Assembly (NCBI RefSeq): GCF_004359215.1
Contig: NW_027152196.1
Span: 1,041,537-1,105,536 of the forward strand
Direction: 5' to 3'
Length of the DNA: 64,000 nucleotides
DNA from: Bremia lactucae
Lineage: Eukaryota; Oomycota; Peronosporomycetes; Peronosporales; Peronosporaceae
Positions 37,686-50,760 of the stretch are shown here, one piece after another. Under the pieces are notes generated by a model. The model had not been told where the DNA came from. It ran no database searches and saw nothing but the letters and a program-made list of their open reading frames with translations. The stretch's first letter is position 1. Each line of letters starts with the position of its first letter. A program made the position numbers and the translations under genes.

Positions 37686-38123
37686 ATTGAGTTTAGAATC
37701 ATTTAAGTGGACAAATTCAGTAATAACATAATGCTACTGCTGATCTAGATAACGATGCTGAAAGACTCAGCATCGATAACAATACTAATAATGATAATGA
37801 TAATACTCTCAATAATGAAAAGATTAATATCTGTGCAGTAGCAGCCGGTCGTACTGAAAGCAAAAATAAATTCGAGTCAGCAGGAGTTTTCCTGCTGGCT
37901 AGAGAATCAGTAGTCCGTGTCGTATAGGATTCTTTCGCTGATGCGGTGAACCGAAAGAAACGGAACTCTGAAAAAAAATGGAAGAGCAATCATACTTTCA
38001 TTTATTTCATTGAATGCTAATGATTTAGTCCTATTGTCGACGGTAAACTTACCAAAAACACGTAGTGACGAATGTAGGCAGTTATAAATTACTGCCCAGA
38101 TATATCGGCCTGTTTCGTGTACT
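37686..38123 (+). pseudogene. Integrase linker and C-terminus start (GyA-6)
   Basis: An Asn/Asp-rich low-complexity linker (ERLSIDNNTNNDNDNTLNN) is followed by AGVFLLARESVVRVV, and then INYCPDI. Frames are broken; the C-terminal block GLFRV runs into the gap, and continues in copy 2 at 49969. Confidence 0.68.
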
Positions 38124-38733
38124 NNNNNNNNNNNNNNNNNNNNNNNNNNNNNNNNNNNNNNNNNNNNNNNNNNNNNNNNNNNNNNNNNNNNNNNNNNNNN
38201 NNNNNNNNNNNNNNNNNNNNNNNNNNNNNNNNNNNNNNNNNNNNNNNNNNNNNNNNNNNNNNNNNNNNNNNNNNNNNNNNNNNNNNNNNNNNNNNNNNNN
38301 NNNNNNNNNNNNNNNNNNNNNNNNNNNNNNNNNNNNNNNNNNNNNNNNNNNNNNNNNNNNNNNNNNNNNNNNNNNNNNNNNNNNNNNNNNNNNNNNNNNN
38401 NNNNNNNNNNNNNNNNNNNNNNNNNNNNNNNNNNNNNNNNNNNNNNNNNNNNNNNNNNNNNNNNNNNNNNNNNNNNNNNNNNNNNNNNNNNNNNNNNNNN
38501 NNNNNNNNNNNNNNNNNNNNNNNNNNNNNNNNNNNNNNNNNNNNNNNNNNNNNNNNNNNNNNNNNNNNNNNNNNNNNNNNNNNNNNNNNNNNNNNNNNNN
38601 NNNNNNNNNNNNNNNNNNNNNNNNNNNNNNNNNNNNNNNNNNNNNNNNNNNNNNNNNNNNNNNNNNNNNNNNNNNNNNNNNNNNNNNNNNNNNNNNNNNN
38701 NNNNNNNNNNNNNNNNNNNNNNNNNNNNNNNNN
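38124..38733. other. Assembly gap, 610 N
   Basis: Run of N. Both edges coincide with the ends of the duplicated 11,235-bp block, so this gap probably has no real counterpart. Long open frames across it are artefacts. Confidence 1.
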
Positions 38734-41700
38734 TGATCTCCAACAGAAAGAGTAGCAATTACCTTCCGTGTTGTAACGCGGAGCGAGAAATGGCTGTGCG
38801 GGCAACTCCAGGAAGAATGACTCAAATCGCCTTTGCAGAAATATGATTTCAAGGCCGTACTAACTCATTAGCTTAATGCACATCTTGCTTTCTTGCGGAT
38901 AAAAAAGTTGTGAGCTTACAGCGTGCACACCAAGATTACTTAAGCTTTTCGAGTAGGTGTTGGCAATTATTGGCTTGCTTGAAAAAAGATTTAAACCAAC
39001 AATATTATTAAAGATCTGACCGTATCCTCTCGTTATTTTTTGGTCTTGTGCGACCAAATTGACTTCTGAAGGAGCCTCGGACTCATCTCCGAAGGGAAGG
39101 CCCCGTAACGATCTATTTGAGCCCCTACTGTTGGCGATCTCACATGGGTGGTCACTCGATTGGATGTCACAGCTGCGAATTTCGCTTTTGTGAAATAGTT
39201 ACATCACACTGATTTTGGTGTAGACTACCGACAATTCAAAAGCGGTAAAATTGATGAACACCTGTTACTCGTCATGGTTCAACTTAAAGCAGATTTGTTT
39301 GCATCTAACAAACAATCGTTCTACAATTTTCTGTTTTAGGCTGAAATAGTCCGCCAATTTTTCAAGACACGATTGCGCGGTCGACAAGGAGGCGCCATAC
39401 TTAGTCAGACATTATTATATAATAAACTCAGTAGTAGATAGAAGATCGTTACGTAGGAGACTAATTATTTATACTGATTTACTTTTCTCTAATTCTAATC
39501 CATTGAATTACCTTTCGTAGCATAAGGCCCTCAGCCTACATTCGTCACTACGTGCTTCTGTAGGTTTACCGTAGACAGTAGGACTAGATCATTAATATTC
39601 AATGAAATAAATGAAAGTATATTTGCTCTTCCATTTTCTTAAAAGTTCCGTTTCTTTCGGCTCACCGCATCAGCGAAAGAATCCTCTACAAGACGGACCA
39701 CTAATTCTCTAGCCAGCAGGAAATCACCTGCTGACTCAGATTTATTTTTGCTTTCAGTACGACCGGCTGCCACTGCGGAGATATTAATCTCTCCATTATT
39801 GAGAGTAGTATCATTACCATTAGTAGTATTGTTATCGATGCTGAGTCTTTCAGCATCGTTGTCTAAGTCAGTAATAGCATTATTGTTATAACTGGTTTTG
39901 ACCACTTAAATGTTAACTAGCTCAACATTGATATCCTTCGCATTGCCTTAGGGCTATTGCGTGATGAGCAAGAGCTATAAGGTTATTTGCTCGAGCAATT
40001 CTCCCCTTAAAGAAAGAGTTACTCTCAAACAGGATAGGTATATGTGGGTGGCGTAAGCCATCCACAAAACGGCGTTTACTTTGTGGAAGCATGCACTGAA
40101 TTGTTGATGGCAAATTCTACCATCGGCAAGAACTCGCTCCAACTCTTAAAGAGTAGACGTACCCGCGAAGTATCTCTTTGAGAAGACTAATTGCTTGCTC
40201 CGTCTCACCGTCTGTTTCAGGATGATCAGAAGTTGACGTTTTCAAGTGGGTTATAAGTGATTTAAGCACTTTTTGCCAAAGTTCCGCCGTGTAATAGGGC
40301 ACACATCGGATGGAGAGCCGTTATTGTGTACATTTACTTTATGAGTAAATTACCCTTTATTCTAATTTAAAATAGTGAATTACTTAAATCCCATTTATTA
40401 TGGGTAATAATGTGGTCGCCGCCAGGTATAAATCTGGCGGCCAAAATATTTTTTTAATTTGCTAGGATAAGGTTTTTAGACTTAAATAATTAAATAAAGT
40501 TCAGTTCCCCTTTTGATCTTAAAGCGTTAAGTGCCTTCCTAAGGCTGGCGCATTGATCTGTAAGAGATAGAAGCCTTTCTAAGGTATATCCTCGTGGGCA
40601 CTAGGTGCGACTTGGTTCTACGAGCCCCTGAATCCTTGTACCAGGATTCCTTAAGCTTTGATAGCTTGTACGACACCCTGGGTTGTTAAACCCGTTAGTT
40701 TAATAGAACTAAGTGACTCTCTGAGACTGGAAGTCTTCCTCTAATTTTAGGAGCGAGGTAGCTCCGCTACAGTGAATCTAGGGTCTTAATCTGAGACAAG
40801 TTCACCGGGTGGCCCATGGAATAAAAATACGTGTAAATAAATACACGAGCACAGCTTTTGGCTGTGATCGACTCCGGGACGGCGGCGAGATGACCCATCC
40901 TGCCTAAACGGTAAAATAAACAAGAATGCCATTATTCGTGTGATTGTCTTCGGGTTCCCCGAGGACGAAGTCCATCAGTACGGACTGCTGACACTTTGTC
41001 TAAACAGGCAGATGTTGTAACGGAGCACGGGACGAAGTATTGGGCTTCACCCATTGACAACCTTCGCAAGCACGTATGTACTTGCGGAACACATACTGGC
41101 GTGGCAAGTAAAAGTCGCGCCTTATCGCGAGATAAGTCTTCTCATGTCCACAATGACCACTCATTGGTGCTTCGCTGTATAAAACACTAAATCATTACGT
41201 GTCGTATATCGATCTGTTTAGGATCGATCCAATTTCGATAATTCTCTTAAGGATTGTTGGTGTTGGATATTATAGGTGATCCATCAACCCTTTAAGAGCA
41301 TTATTTACTTGCTCTTCTAACGTCATCGAGTAATGTTGACGACGAAACAATTATTGTTGCAACAGTGGCCTTATGCACACTATTGATTTGCGCAGCCGGC
41401 TCAAAATTGGGCCGACGCGAAAGGGCATCAACGACATCGCTAAGTCGTCCTGATTTATACTCCACGGCAAAGTTACACACCGCGAAGGAAGACAACCATC
41501 TCGCCATTTGCGAGAGGTGTGGAATGTTTGCGGCCGTGCGTGATGACGCATGGTCCGTAAATACAATGTACTGTCAATATCCTAAGAGACAAACCCTAAG
41601 CTTTGCCAGTGCGTATTTCATGGTAAGATGTTCCTTGTCATGCACTCGATCGGTGCGAAATCTCGCACCGAACTTAACAGATTGCTTACACATCGGTTAA

Positions 41701-44700
41701 AAGTTTTACCGGCATTAGTTAGTCCCTGTGGTATGACTAGCCACTCCCATGGCACTCTGCTTGGGGTGATTACTGCTGTGAATGACATTTTCCTGTTCAC
41801 GCATAAGGATCGAATGGAATTCGTCCATTAGATCCATTGGCGAAGAGATAGTACTCTTTGACTTACCATCAATGATTACGTCTTTTCGTGGTATCGGCGT
41901 TTGAGCCGGTACCGTTGCAGCGTTAAAATTATTAAATGCATGCACTATCAGCATCCTCCTATCGCTTTACACTCACAGAAGGTCGGAGAGCTATGCGGGG
42001 AAGTTGATTTCCTTACATGGCCCGCTGCTAAGCGTTCGGCATAGAATTTGTCGATTACAATTACTTGTTCACGAGGCAATGGACATGTCTCTAGCTGTTG
42101 TTGCGCTATCACAGCGAGACCCTCTACGATCGACTCTCGAGTCGATTTAAATCTTTCGCACTGTCTCTTATAGACGGGCGTCTCAAATTTTATTGAATGT
42201 TTCTTTCCAAACAAGATCCTTGTTTCGTACCACTCAACGTATTTGAGCGGTCGAACTTCGGCGCTGCCTGTGCTTGTGCACAACCGTCGGTAACTATGTC
42301 CACGTCACAATGGTGGACCTTCGACACTGCCTGTGCTTGTGCACAGCCATCGGGACCTAACTCTACAATAAGTTGGGTACTCACACCAAGGTCTTGTGCA
42401 GTCATGCTAACGACCGATCTACAAGTGAGGCCATCGCACATCACGTAAGACATACACACGATTATGGACGCTCCAAGACGTTCAACGGTTGGCCATCTGA
42501 TGAACAAGAGACAGCCATCGTCACGGCTTGATGCTGCCGATTTATACATGGCTCGTACGTTCTGAGCTAAGGTAATTCAAGGATGACATCAAATCTGTCA
42601 TCTAAATCTGGTACGATGAAATCATCTTCTTACTGTTTACCCTTTAAAGTGTATTGGGTGCCAACTACACGTTCTCTTACTGTTACAGATGCGCCTGTTG
42701 CTACGTGCACTATCATCCTCGTAAGAGGGATATCATGCTCATTATACTTGAGTCTGCGATCTTCTAGCGATTGGCGTCGAATAAAATTGTTCAATGCCCC
42801 ACAATCAACAAGGGACTTAAGTGGCAAGTTGTTTGACAGTTCTATTTCTAGGGTTATGAGGTAAACCTCATCCCTGGGGCAGTTACGCACTATGTTTGTG
42901 TCTTAGGAGCATCTTTCGTCAAAAGTCCTGCAAATTCTTTTGGCGTTGCTGGATCAGTAGGGCGCTTCGCACCTACTGACCCCGACCATATTTTTTAAGA
43001 TCCGCCTCGCCGTTGCGCATTTACAACAGCGTCGGATCCGCACCCTCCGCTTTTTCTAGCGAGAGGTCGGTCTTTGTGCTCAGTGCTTTTAGGCACTGGG
43101 CCGTGGGGCACTACACTCATAGGCGAAGTGATCCATTTTCTTACAACGATAACCATTCTGTAATCGTTTGTAACTTGAAGAGCGAGATTTCTCGCTCTCT
43201 ACATACGAAAGATCCATATGTGCCGGCTCCGTTTTCTTGTCGCCTTGGAGGACGATAAGCTATAGAGTGGACGAAAGCCCTTTTCAGGCTAAAGTTCTCC
43301 TGTTCCGCTATAGAGATCACTCGGTACAGCGACTCTTACTCTAGCTGGAACACGTGGGTCTTATCAGGTCCGTCTGCAAGACCTTTGATAAACACAGTTA
43401 CCTGTGTTTGCTCATCAATTGGATGAAGTACGAAGCTATCGTTTATGTTGGGCATAAGCGTGAATGTCATGCTTGCCCTGCTGTAAATCCAGGAGCTCGG
43501 CTCGAGCCCTAGATTTGGCACGTGGCGGCTCAAATGCTTGTCTGACCTGGGTCTTAAAGACCTTATACAACCCAAAGACAAATGAGTCGTGAAGCTTGAG
43601 CCCCAAGGCCCGAGATTTGGCACGTCCGGTTTAGTTAGACATGCCAAATTTTACTTTTTCGCATCATCACTGATACGACGAGCTTCTATGACATCGTCTA
43701 GTTCGACGAACCATCTGAAAAGGGAGTCGTCTTCGACTACCTTAAAGCTTAAATATTTCTATCTTTATGCTTTCTAATGGGTCGACACTTCCGTGTCGAC
43801 CCATTAGCAGCACATACACGCTAGTGTCTCAATATTTTAACTGTTAAGCACCTTGTTTTTAAAACACCTCTGTATGTTGAGAGCCTTGCTGATGAAGCAA
43901 GCTTACTTTTCTTCGACCTTGTCGTTTTCGAATTGTATGGACTCGGCTATGGCCTCATGCTGTTCATCTCTGCTCAGAGTGGACAGCATTGCGCCAACCG
44001 CTAGCCCGCCTACGACCGAACTCATTCGTTCGGTCGCTCTCCGTTCGAGGTCACTCAATTGCGGATACCTCTCACGCGTTGCGTGATACCTTCCTGAGGG
44101 ACTTGGAAGCTCCCTCCTTCTTCATCCAACATGCCCATTGAATGGAACTTGCGTGGGTCGTTGTGAGGACTACAAAGTTCTTCCAGGTGTAACAAGGCTC
44201 CTTTCACTAGCACTGATCAGTACTAGTTAACCTTACACTGATTACAGTGAAGTTTATGTGCCTCTAAATTTCACGTACTTATGAGCGAGTACAGAGGAAG
44301 GTTTCTAGGTAGCTAAGGGTCTTTAGCTGCCAAAAGTTAATTCAATAGATTACAATTAGGAAAAAGTAAAGCTGTATTATCAATTAGTTTTTTACGTAAC
44401 GATCATCTATCTATTACTGAACTTATTCTATTAATATCCAACTAAGTGTGGCATCTCCTTGTGCACCGCACAATCGTGTCTCGAAACGATTGGCGGGGTT
44501 GAGTTAGACTTAAATGAACCAATCAATAGAGCTAATGTCTTATTGCGTCAATAATATCATTTTGATATTATTTTGAGCTATCTAAGCCAAAATTAATAAG
44601 GATATTTTTTTTTATTTGCTTATTTACTCTTATAAGAAATACTACCTATGTAACGGGACACCCGTTACACCGAGGGGGCGTAAAATAACAATTTACATTA

Positions 44701-47700
44701 GCGTTGGTTCCAGCAGATGATTATAAGAAAACCTTTGGTGCCGATAACGATCCGCAACCATTCGTGGACGGGGTTGTTGGCGTCATCATTATAAAGGGGT
44801 GTCCAGTGACATAAACAATTTTTCTTATTAGAGGAATGTTAAATATTATTCCTATGAGAGAAAATGAATAAATAAATACAAAATTTTTATGTTTAATTAA
44901 TTTTGACTGAATAGTTCCAAAACTACCAAATTTAGTAATATTGACGCAATAAGCTGTCAGTACATTAAAATTTCTAAAATCCACCAAAAAAGATTCGATA
45001 AATCGTATGCAGATATGAGTTCTGTTAATTTGTAGATTTAAATTTTAATCAACCCCGCCGATCGTTACAAGACACAATCAGGCGTTGCAAAAAACACATT
45101 AAATAGTTGATTATAAATATATAAAAATCAGTAGATGGAAGATCGTTACGAAAGAACTTAATATCTTAGTATATAAGATTTCTTAGCTGCTTTAAACTTT
45201 TTCTCTGCACGTCGTGTACGTAAGTGGTCGAGGCAATCCCTCCCCTTTACTGTAATCAGTGTAGGTTGACTAGTACTGTTATCAGTATTAGCAAAAGGTG
45301 CCCTTTTACACCTGGTAGCGCTTCGTATGATGATGCGACGAAAGTGAAAATTGGCATGTCCGTCTTCGCCAGACGTTTCAGGTCTAAGAGCTCAGGCCTC
45401 AAGCTCCACGGCCTATTAATGGTTAGGTTTTATGAGGTCTTTAAGACCCGGCTCGAGCGACCATATGAGTTGCTCCGTGCCGAATTCGGGTTTTGAGTTA
45501 AGCTCCAGGTTTTGAAGCAGGGCAAGCGTGGTCTTTTTCGCTTATGTCCAATATACACGATACCTTGTATGTTGCATGGTGAGTCATAATAGATGAATAA
45601 ACACAGGCAACTTTGCTTAATAAAAGTCGTGCGGATGTTCCTGTCAACACTCACATGTTCCGGCTCGACCTAGAGACGCTATGCTAAGCGATCACTGTAG
45701 CGGAGCAGGAAATTCAGTCTGAAACTTGCTTTTGTCCACTTTGAAGCTTATCGTTCTTCGAGACGACAAGAAAACGGAGGTCCGAACCTATGATCCTCTC
45801 GTATATAGAGAGCGAGAAATCTCGCTCTTCAATTTACGAACGATTGCAAAAATGCAATCGTTGCCAAAAGACGGAGTGCCTCAAGCTGTGAGCCTAGAAA
45901 CACTTAGCAAAACGACCGCCCCCCCCACTAGGAACACGGAGGACGCGGATTTGACGCTGTTGCGAAATTGTAACGGCGAAGCGGATCGTCAAAAAAAGGT
46001 CGGAGTCAGTAGATGCGAAGAGCCCTACTGATCCAGCAACGTCAAAAGAGTTTGCAGGTCTTTTGACAAAATTTGCTCCTAAGACACACTCGTTGTGTTT
46101 AGCTGCCCCAGTTGATGCGGTAAACCTCATCACCTCAAAAATATAGTTGCAAATAAATTTTCTCAAAAGTCTTTTGTCGATTGTGGGGCGTCGATCGACG
46201 TCAATCTCTCGATGATCGTAGACTCACAGTTTCTGAGCGCGATATCCATCTAACGAGAATGACAGTCGCCTAGCAACAGGCGCATCTGTAACAGTAAAGA
46301 AGCGTACAGATACACGTTGAAGGGTTAACAGTACGTTGATGATCTCACGTACTGGATTTGGATAACAAATTGATTCCATTCTTGGATAACCATGACTCAG
46401 TAAGTATGAGCCATGCATAAACTGGCAGCATCAAGCGGTAACGATGCCTACCTCTCGTCCATCAGGTGGTCATCTGATGAACGTCTTGGAGCGTCTACAA
46501 ACGCTTGGATATCCTAAAAGTGAGTTCGATTGCCTCACATGTGGTTCGGTCGTTTGCACGACTACGCGAGACCTCAGTGTGACAATCCATCCCACTGTGG
46601 AGTTAGGTCCGTCCCGACGGCTGTGCCCAAGCACAGGCAGCGTCGAAGATTGATTACTCGAATTGGTTGAGATGTACGAATCACGAATGTTTATTTAAAG
46701 GCAACATCCAAGAACATTTGAAACAGCTGTCTATAAGAGATAGTGCGAAAGTTCTCGATTGACTGGAGAGAGGATTTCGCTGTGGTAGCGCAACCACAGC
46801 TAACGACAGTTGGGGAGAATACTCCCCAAATGAAAGTTGAGGGCTCAAGTCCTTAAGATTTTGCGGAAATAAGTCGTTAGAAACCTCTAATAAATGGTTT
46901 CCAGGTTCCTTTAAGAACAAGTTTGAGAGTGGAAACTAGAATTGGTATTTTGCTTGCAGCGGATATCCATTTCCCGTGATTTGCATACAACTTGTGCTTA
47001 CGCAGAAGTGTAAGAACCTTTCGGACGTGGATGCGATGTACTTCAACGTCCAACTAACCTTTCATGGCTCTGCTATGAACGAAGACGTCATCAAAATAGC
47101 TCGGTGCAAAATCTCGCACCGCTCTCAACAGATTAGTTTCACATCTGTTTTAATTTAGCAGGGGCAGTGCTAAGTACGTGTGGCATGACTAGCCACTCCC
47201 ACATCATACCGCTTGGGGTGCTTACTGCTGTGAACGGATTATCTTCATCACGCATAAGGATCTGATAAAATACGTCTATCAGATCATTGATGAAAAAATG
47301 GGACTATTTGACATACCATTAATGAATTCGTCTTTTCGTGGTATCGGCGTTTGAGCCGGTAGCGTTGCAGCGTTTAATCAATTGAACGCATGCCCAATCC
47401 GCCACTCTCCTGTTCGTTTACGCACACAGGAGGTCGCAGAGTTATGTGGGGATGTTGGCTCCCTCACTTGACCCGCCGCTAAGCAATCGGCAAAGAATTT
47501 GTCGATCGCTAATACTTGTTCACGAGTCAGTGACCATTGCTTCGTGATAAAGTTTTTTTTAAGCTGGCATCAGATCGATTTCGTATAGAGTGCCTTCATC
47601 ATTTGGCAACTTGGAGTACGGATTGTAAAAGAAACATCCTTGAATTCGATCAAATCTTTATATAAAGGACTTGTCTTATAGTTTCCCAGGACTGGGATGT

Positions 47701-49968
47701 GAAGCGTTAGATCCGAATTTTTTTATTGAGGCCATCGTTGAGCTGCTGAGAACCCTTCCATTCTCAGGAAATACTTTTGCCGGCCAAATGTCGGCCACAA
47801 ACTTTTTCATCTATGACAAGTAGGTAGATCTGATTATCATTGCCACTACGCATATTACCCAATAATCGAAACGATTCTTGCGTTAGGAATTGAATTTTCT
47901 CCAAGTTGACTTCGGAAGCGCTAATTAATCAAGTGTATAAGCGCCTACACTTACTTTGTTGTTTCCAAAGACATTTAACGTCTCTGGGTGCGTTGTGGAT
48001 AAACACGGTGTAAGCCCAGATCCAGATAAGATCAAGGCGATCACCGACCGGCTTGTGCCAGTCGATATAAAGAGACTTAGAAAGCTCCTCGCTTTAGAGG
48101 CGCACCGGCACAAGCACTCACGCAATTATGCCGAAATGACAGTACATATTTCTACTTTGTTGAAGAAAACTTAAAGTAATCATGGAACGCTGATTGTCAT
48201 CGTTCCTTCGAGAATATAAAGCAAGGCTTGATGCAATCGCCAATTCTAGCGATTGCTGACCAAGATAGACCATTTCATGTGGTCTGTGAGGCCAGCGATT
48301 TTGCAATCGACGGCCGTGAACAGTCTACATCTCGCAAATGGCGAGATGGTTGTCTTTCTTCGCGGTGTATAACTTCACCGTGAAGTCTAAAACAGGACGA
48401 CTAAATCTCGTCGTTGATGCCCTTTCGCGCCGGCCCAATTTTAGGCCGGCTGCGCAAATCAACAGTGTGCATATGGCCACTGTTGCAACAATAATTGTTT
48501 CGTCGTCAACATTACTCGATGACGTTAAAAGAGCAAAAAAATGAGGCTCTTACAGGGTTGATGGATCACCTAAAATATTCATCCCAACAATCTTTAATAG
48601 GATTTGTCAAAATTGCATCGACCTCAATAGATCGATACAAAAAACAAAACGCAATGGTGTACTGTACTATACAGCCATTGCTGGTGACACGCTTCGTATC
48701 GTCATCCCTGTGTCGTCATCCCCATCAATAATGATTTGCGTTTAGACATCATGTATGGGTGCCACGATGAACCAAAAAGCGGACATCGTGAAAGTAAGAA
48801 AAATTATCTCACGATAAGCCACGATTTCTACTGGCCACGCCAGTAAAGCACTGGGTTCTCTCGTTGACATACTACCTACGAAGTATGTCAACGAGAGAAC
48901 GCAGCGCTTGATCCCGTGTCCGTTACAATTTCTGCCTGTTCCGGCAGAAAATTGGCAGTACGTATCAATGGACCTCGTCTTCGATTTTCCTGAAGCCGAT
49001 CACAAGAATACTGGCATTCTTGTGTTTGTTTATCGTTTTAGCAAGATGGCATATCTTGCTTAAGTCCCGGAATCGACCACAGCCGGAGGCTGTGCTCGTA
49101 TCTGTATCGACACGATATTTCGACTTCACGAATTATTCGTTGAGCTGGGCTTAGTTTGATGCCCCAGATTCACGCGGTGTTTTGGCAATCTGTGTTCAAA
49201 TTACTAGTAACGCAGTTGAAAATGTCAACTTTTGATCATCCTGGAACAGATGGTCAGACGGGACGTGCAAACCGTATTCTCGAAGAGATACTTTGCGGAT
49301 ATGTCTAAAGAGTTGGAGCGAGTTCTTGCCGATGGTAGAATTTGCCATCAACAATTCAGTGCATGCTTCCACAAAGCATACACCTTATTTCGTGAATGGC
49401 TTACGCCACCCACGTATACCCATCCTGTTTGAGAGTAACTCTTACTTAAAGGGGGGCTCGCTCGAGCGAACAACCTTATAGCTCTTGCTCATCACGCATT
49501 AGCCCTAAGGTCAATGCGAAGGATACCGAAATTGAGTTTAGAATCATTTAAGTGGACAAATTCAGTAATAACATAATGCTACTGCTGATCTAGATAACGA
49601 TGCTGAAAGACTCAGCATCGATAACAATACTAATAATGATAATGATAATACTCTCAATAATGAAAAGATTAATATCTGTGCAGTAGCAGCCGGTCGTACT
49701 GAAAGCAAAAATAAATTCGAGTCAGCAGGAGTTTTCCTGCTGGCTAGAGAATCAGTAGTCCGTGTCGTATAGGATTCTTTCGCTGATGCGGTGAACCGAA
49801 AGAAACGGAACTCTGAAAAAAAATGGAAGAGCAATCATACTTTCATTTATTTCATTGAATGCTAATGATTTAGTCCTATTGTCGACGGTAAACTTACCAA
49901 AAACACGTAGTGACGAATGTAGGCAGTTATAAATTACTGCCCAGATATATCGGCCTGTTTCGTGTACT
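38734..49968 (+). repeat. 11,235-bp duplicated block, copy 2
   Basis: Identical, as far as I could compare, to 26889-38123; add 11,845 to any copy-1 coordinate. It therefore holds the same LTR fragment (39350-39565), the solo family-B LTR (40290-40771), every pol and gag piece, and the hairpins at 43774-43807 and 48855-48900. Confidence 0.95.
39635..44669 (-). mobile_element. GyA-5, copy 2
   Basis: Same element as 27790-32824. Integrase end 39639-40289, family-B LTR 40290-40771, integrase first part 40772-41085, RNase H 41301-41566, RT 41618-42085, linker 42190-42549, protease 42630-42890, gag 43045-44145, 5' LTR 44188-44669. Confidence 0.85.
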
Positions 49969-50340
49969 ACCCCGCCATGAAAATGTTTACACGATCGAGC
50001 TGCCTCGTAGTAGGCATTCTACGTTTTATATTAGGCGTCTCCGCTTGTACCATCAGCACGTGGCTTATTCCGATTCCTGATGACACCGAAACCGTCAAGG
50101 GCATCAGCCAAAGCCTGATGGTTCCAAGCCTGAGACTTATTGCCTCGGAAAAGGGTCTGATTCTCTTGAACAAGACGATCCACTCTTTCCTCGAAGGAAG
50201 AGAATTCCTGACGAGCTGTCTCCAGCTCGTTTTTAAGGGACTGATCTGTCCTTTCGTTCGCCAGTTAATTAGCCGCAACCTGCGCACAATTTATCATCTG
50301 GTCACGAGATACATTATCGACCGTCACCGCTAACTCAAGC
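49969..50340 (+). pseudogene. Integrase C-terminus (GyA-6)
   Basis: Continues from INYCPDISACF-type text with NVYTIELPRS and, in a shifted frame, FYIRRLRLYHQHVAYSDS, matching NAYTIELPQR and FYVDRLRPYNQYAASSED of GyA-1. The remaining 200 bp up to the chromodomain are not conserved. A further stretch to 50609 shows nothing recognisable. Confidence 0.72.
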
Positions 50341-50609
50341 GTCGGGATCGCCCGTGATAAAAACTCTCATTTAAATACATTGCGCTTTCAAAAGTTAAAG
50401 AAATTCCAAAAGAAATTGTAAAAGGCCATGGACTTGGATCTACTAGGCATCAGCGTTTCTACTTGACTCATAAACTTCAACCCTAAACCCTTAAATAATA
50501 AAAGTTTGATCCAAATCGCGATGTTGATTCGGGCTCGTCAAACGAGGCGAGCCCGATCTTTCCTCCCCCTCTACATCCATAAATGGATTTAGGTGGTGAG
50601 AAGCGCTTC

Positions 50610-50760
50610 TTGTCGAAAGCTACTTGGACCATCGTGAGGCAAAGGGCGTTTATATGAGTTATCTCGCTCGTTGGCGAGGGTGTTCACCCTCGCATGATGA
50701 AGTTGGACGTTCAGGGTCGCGTCTTACAGTACGACGAGACCTATCCTCCTCGGCAGAACG
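50610..50760 (+). pseudogene. Chromodomain (GyA-6)
   Basis: YLDHREAKG, then SYLARWRGCSPSHD, and in another frame VQGRVLQYDETYPP, match the family-A chromodomain of GyA-1 (VRWRGYPPSHD, GLVRQYD). The frame is broken in the middle. Confidence 0.72.

Larger units (their letters stand above)
26889..38123 (+). repeat. 11,235-bp duplicated block, copy 1
   Basis: Everything from 26889 to 38123 recurs at 38734-49968 with a constant offset of 11,845 bp and no difference that I could see. Copy 1 ends exactly at the start of the 610-N gap and copy 2 begins exactly at its end. This is the signature of two contigs with an unrecognised overlap. Confidence 0.95.
33040..38123 (+). mobile_element. Ty3/Gypsy family A element GyA-6 (copy 1, cut by gap)
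   Basis: Plus-strand element with 5' LTR, primer site, gag, protease, linker, an inverted pre-RT/RT segment, RT thumb, RNase H, integrase and the start of the integrase C-terminus, where the assembly gap begins. Copy 2 (44885-49968) runs on through 49969-52415 to the antisense ORF, polypurine tract and 3' LTR, so the real element is complete in outline. It is head to head with GyA-5. The 215 bp between the two (32825-33039) show nothing recognisable. Confidence 0.82.

Noticed and set aside
38065..38852. Long open frames of 200-280 residues over the first gap
   Set aside because: They consist of N translated as X and are not real.
26889..49968. A true segmental tandem duplication
   Set aside because: Both boundaries coincide with gap edges and no difference was seen, which fits a missed overlap better. 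Not excluded without reads.
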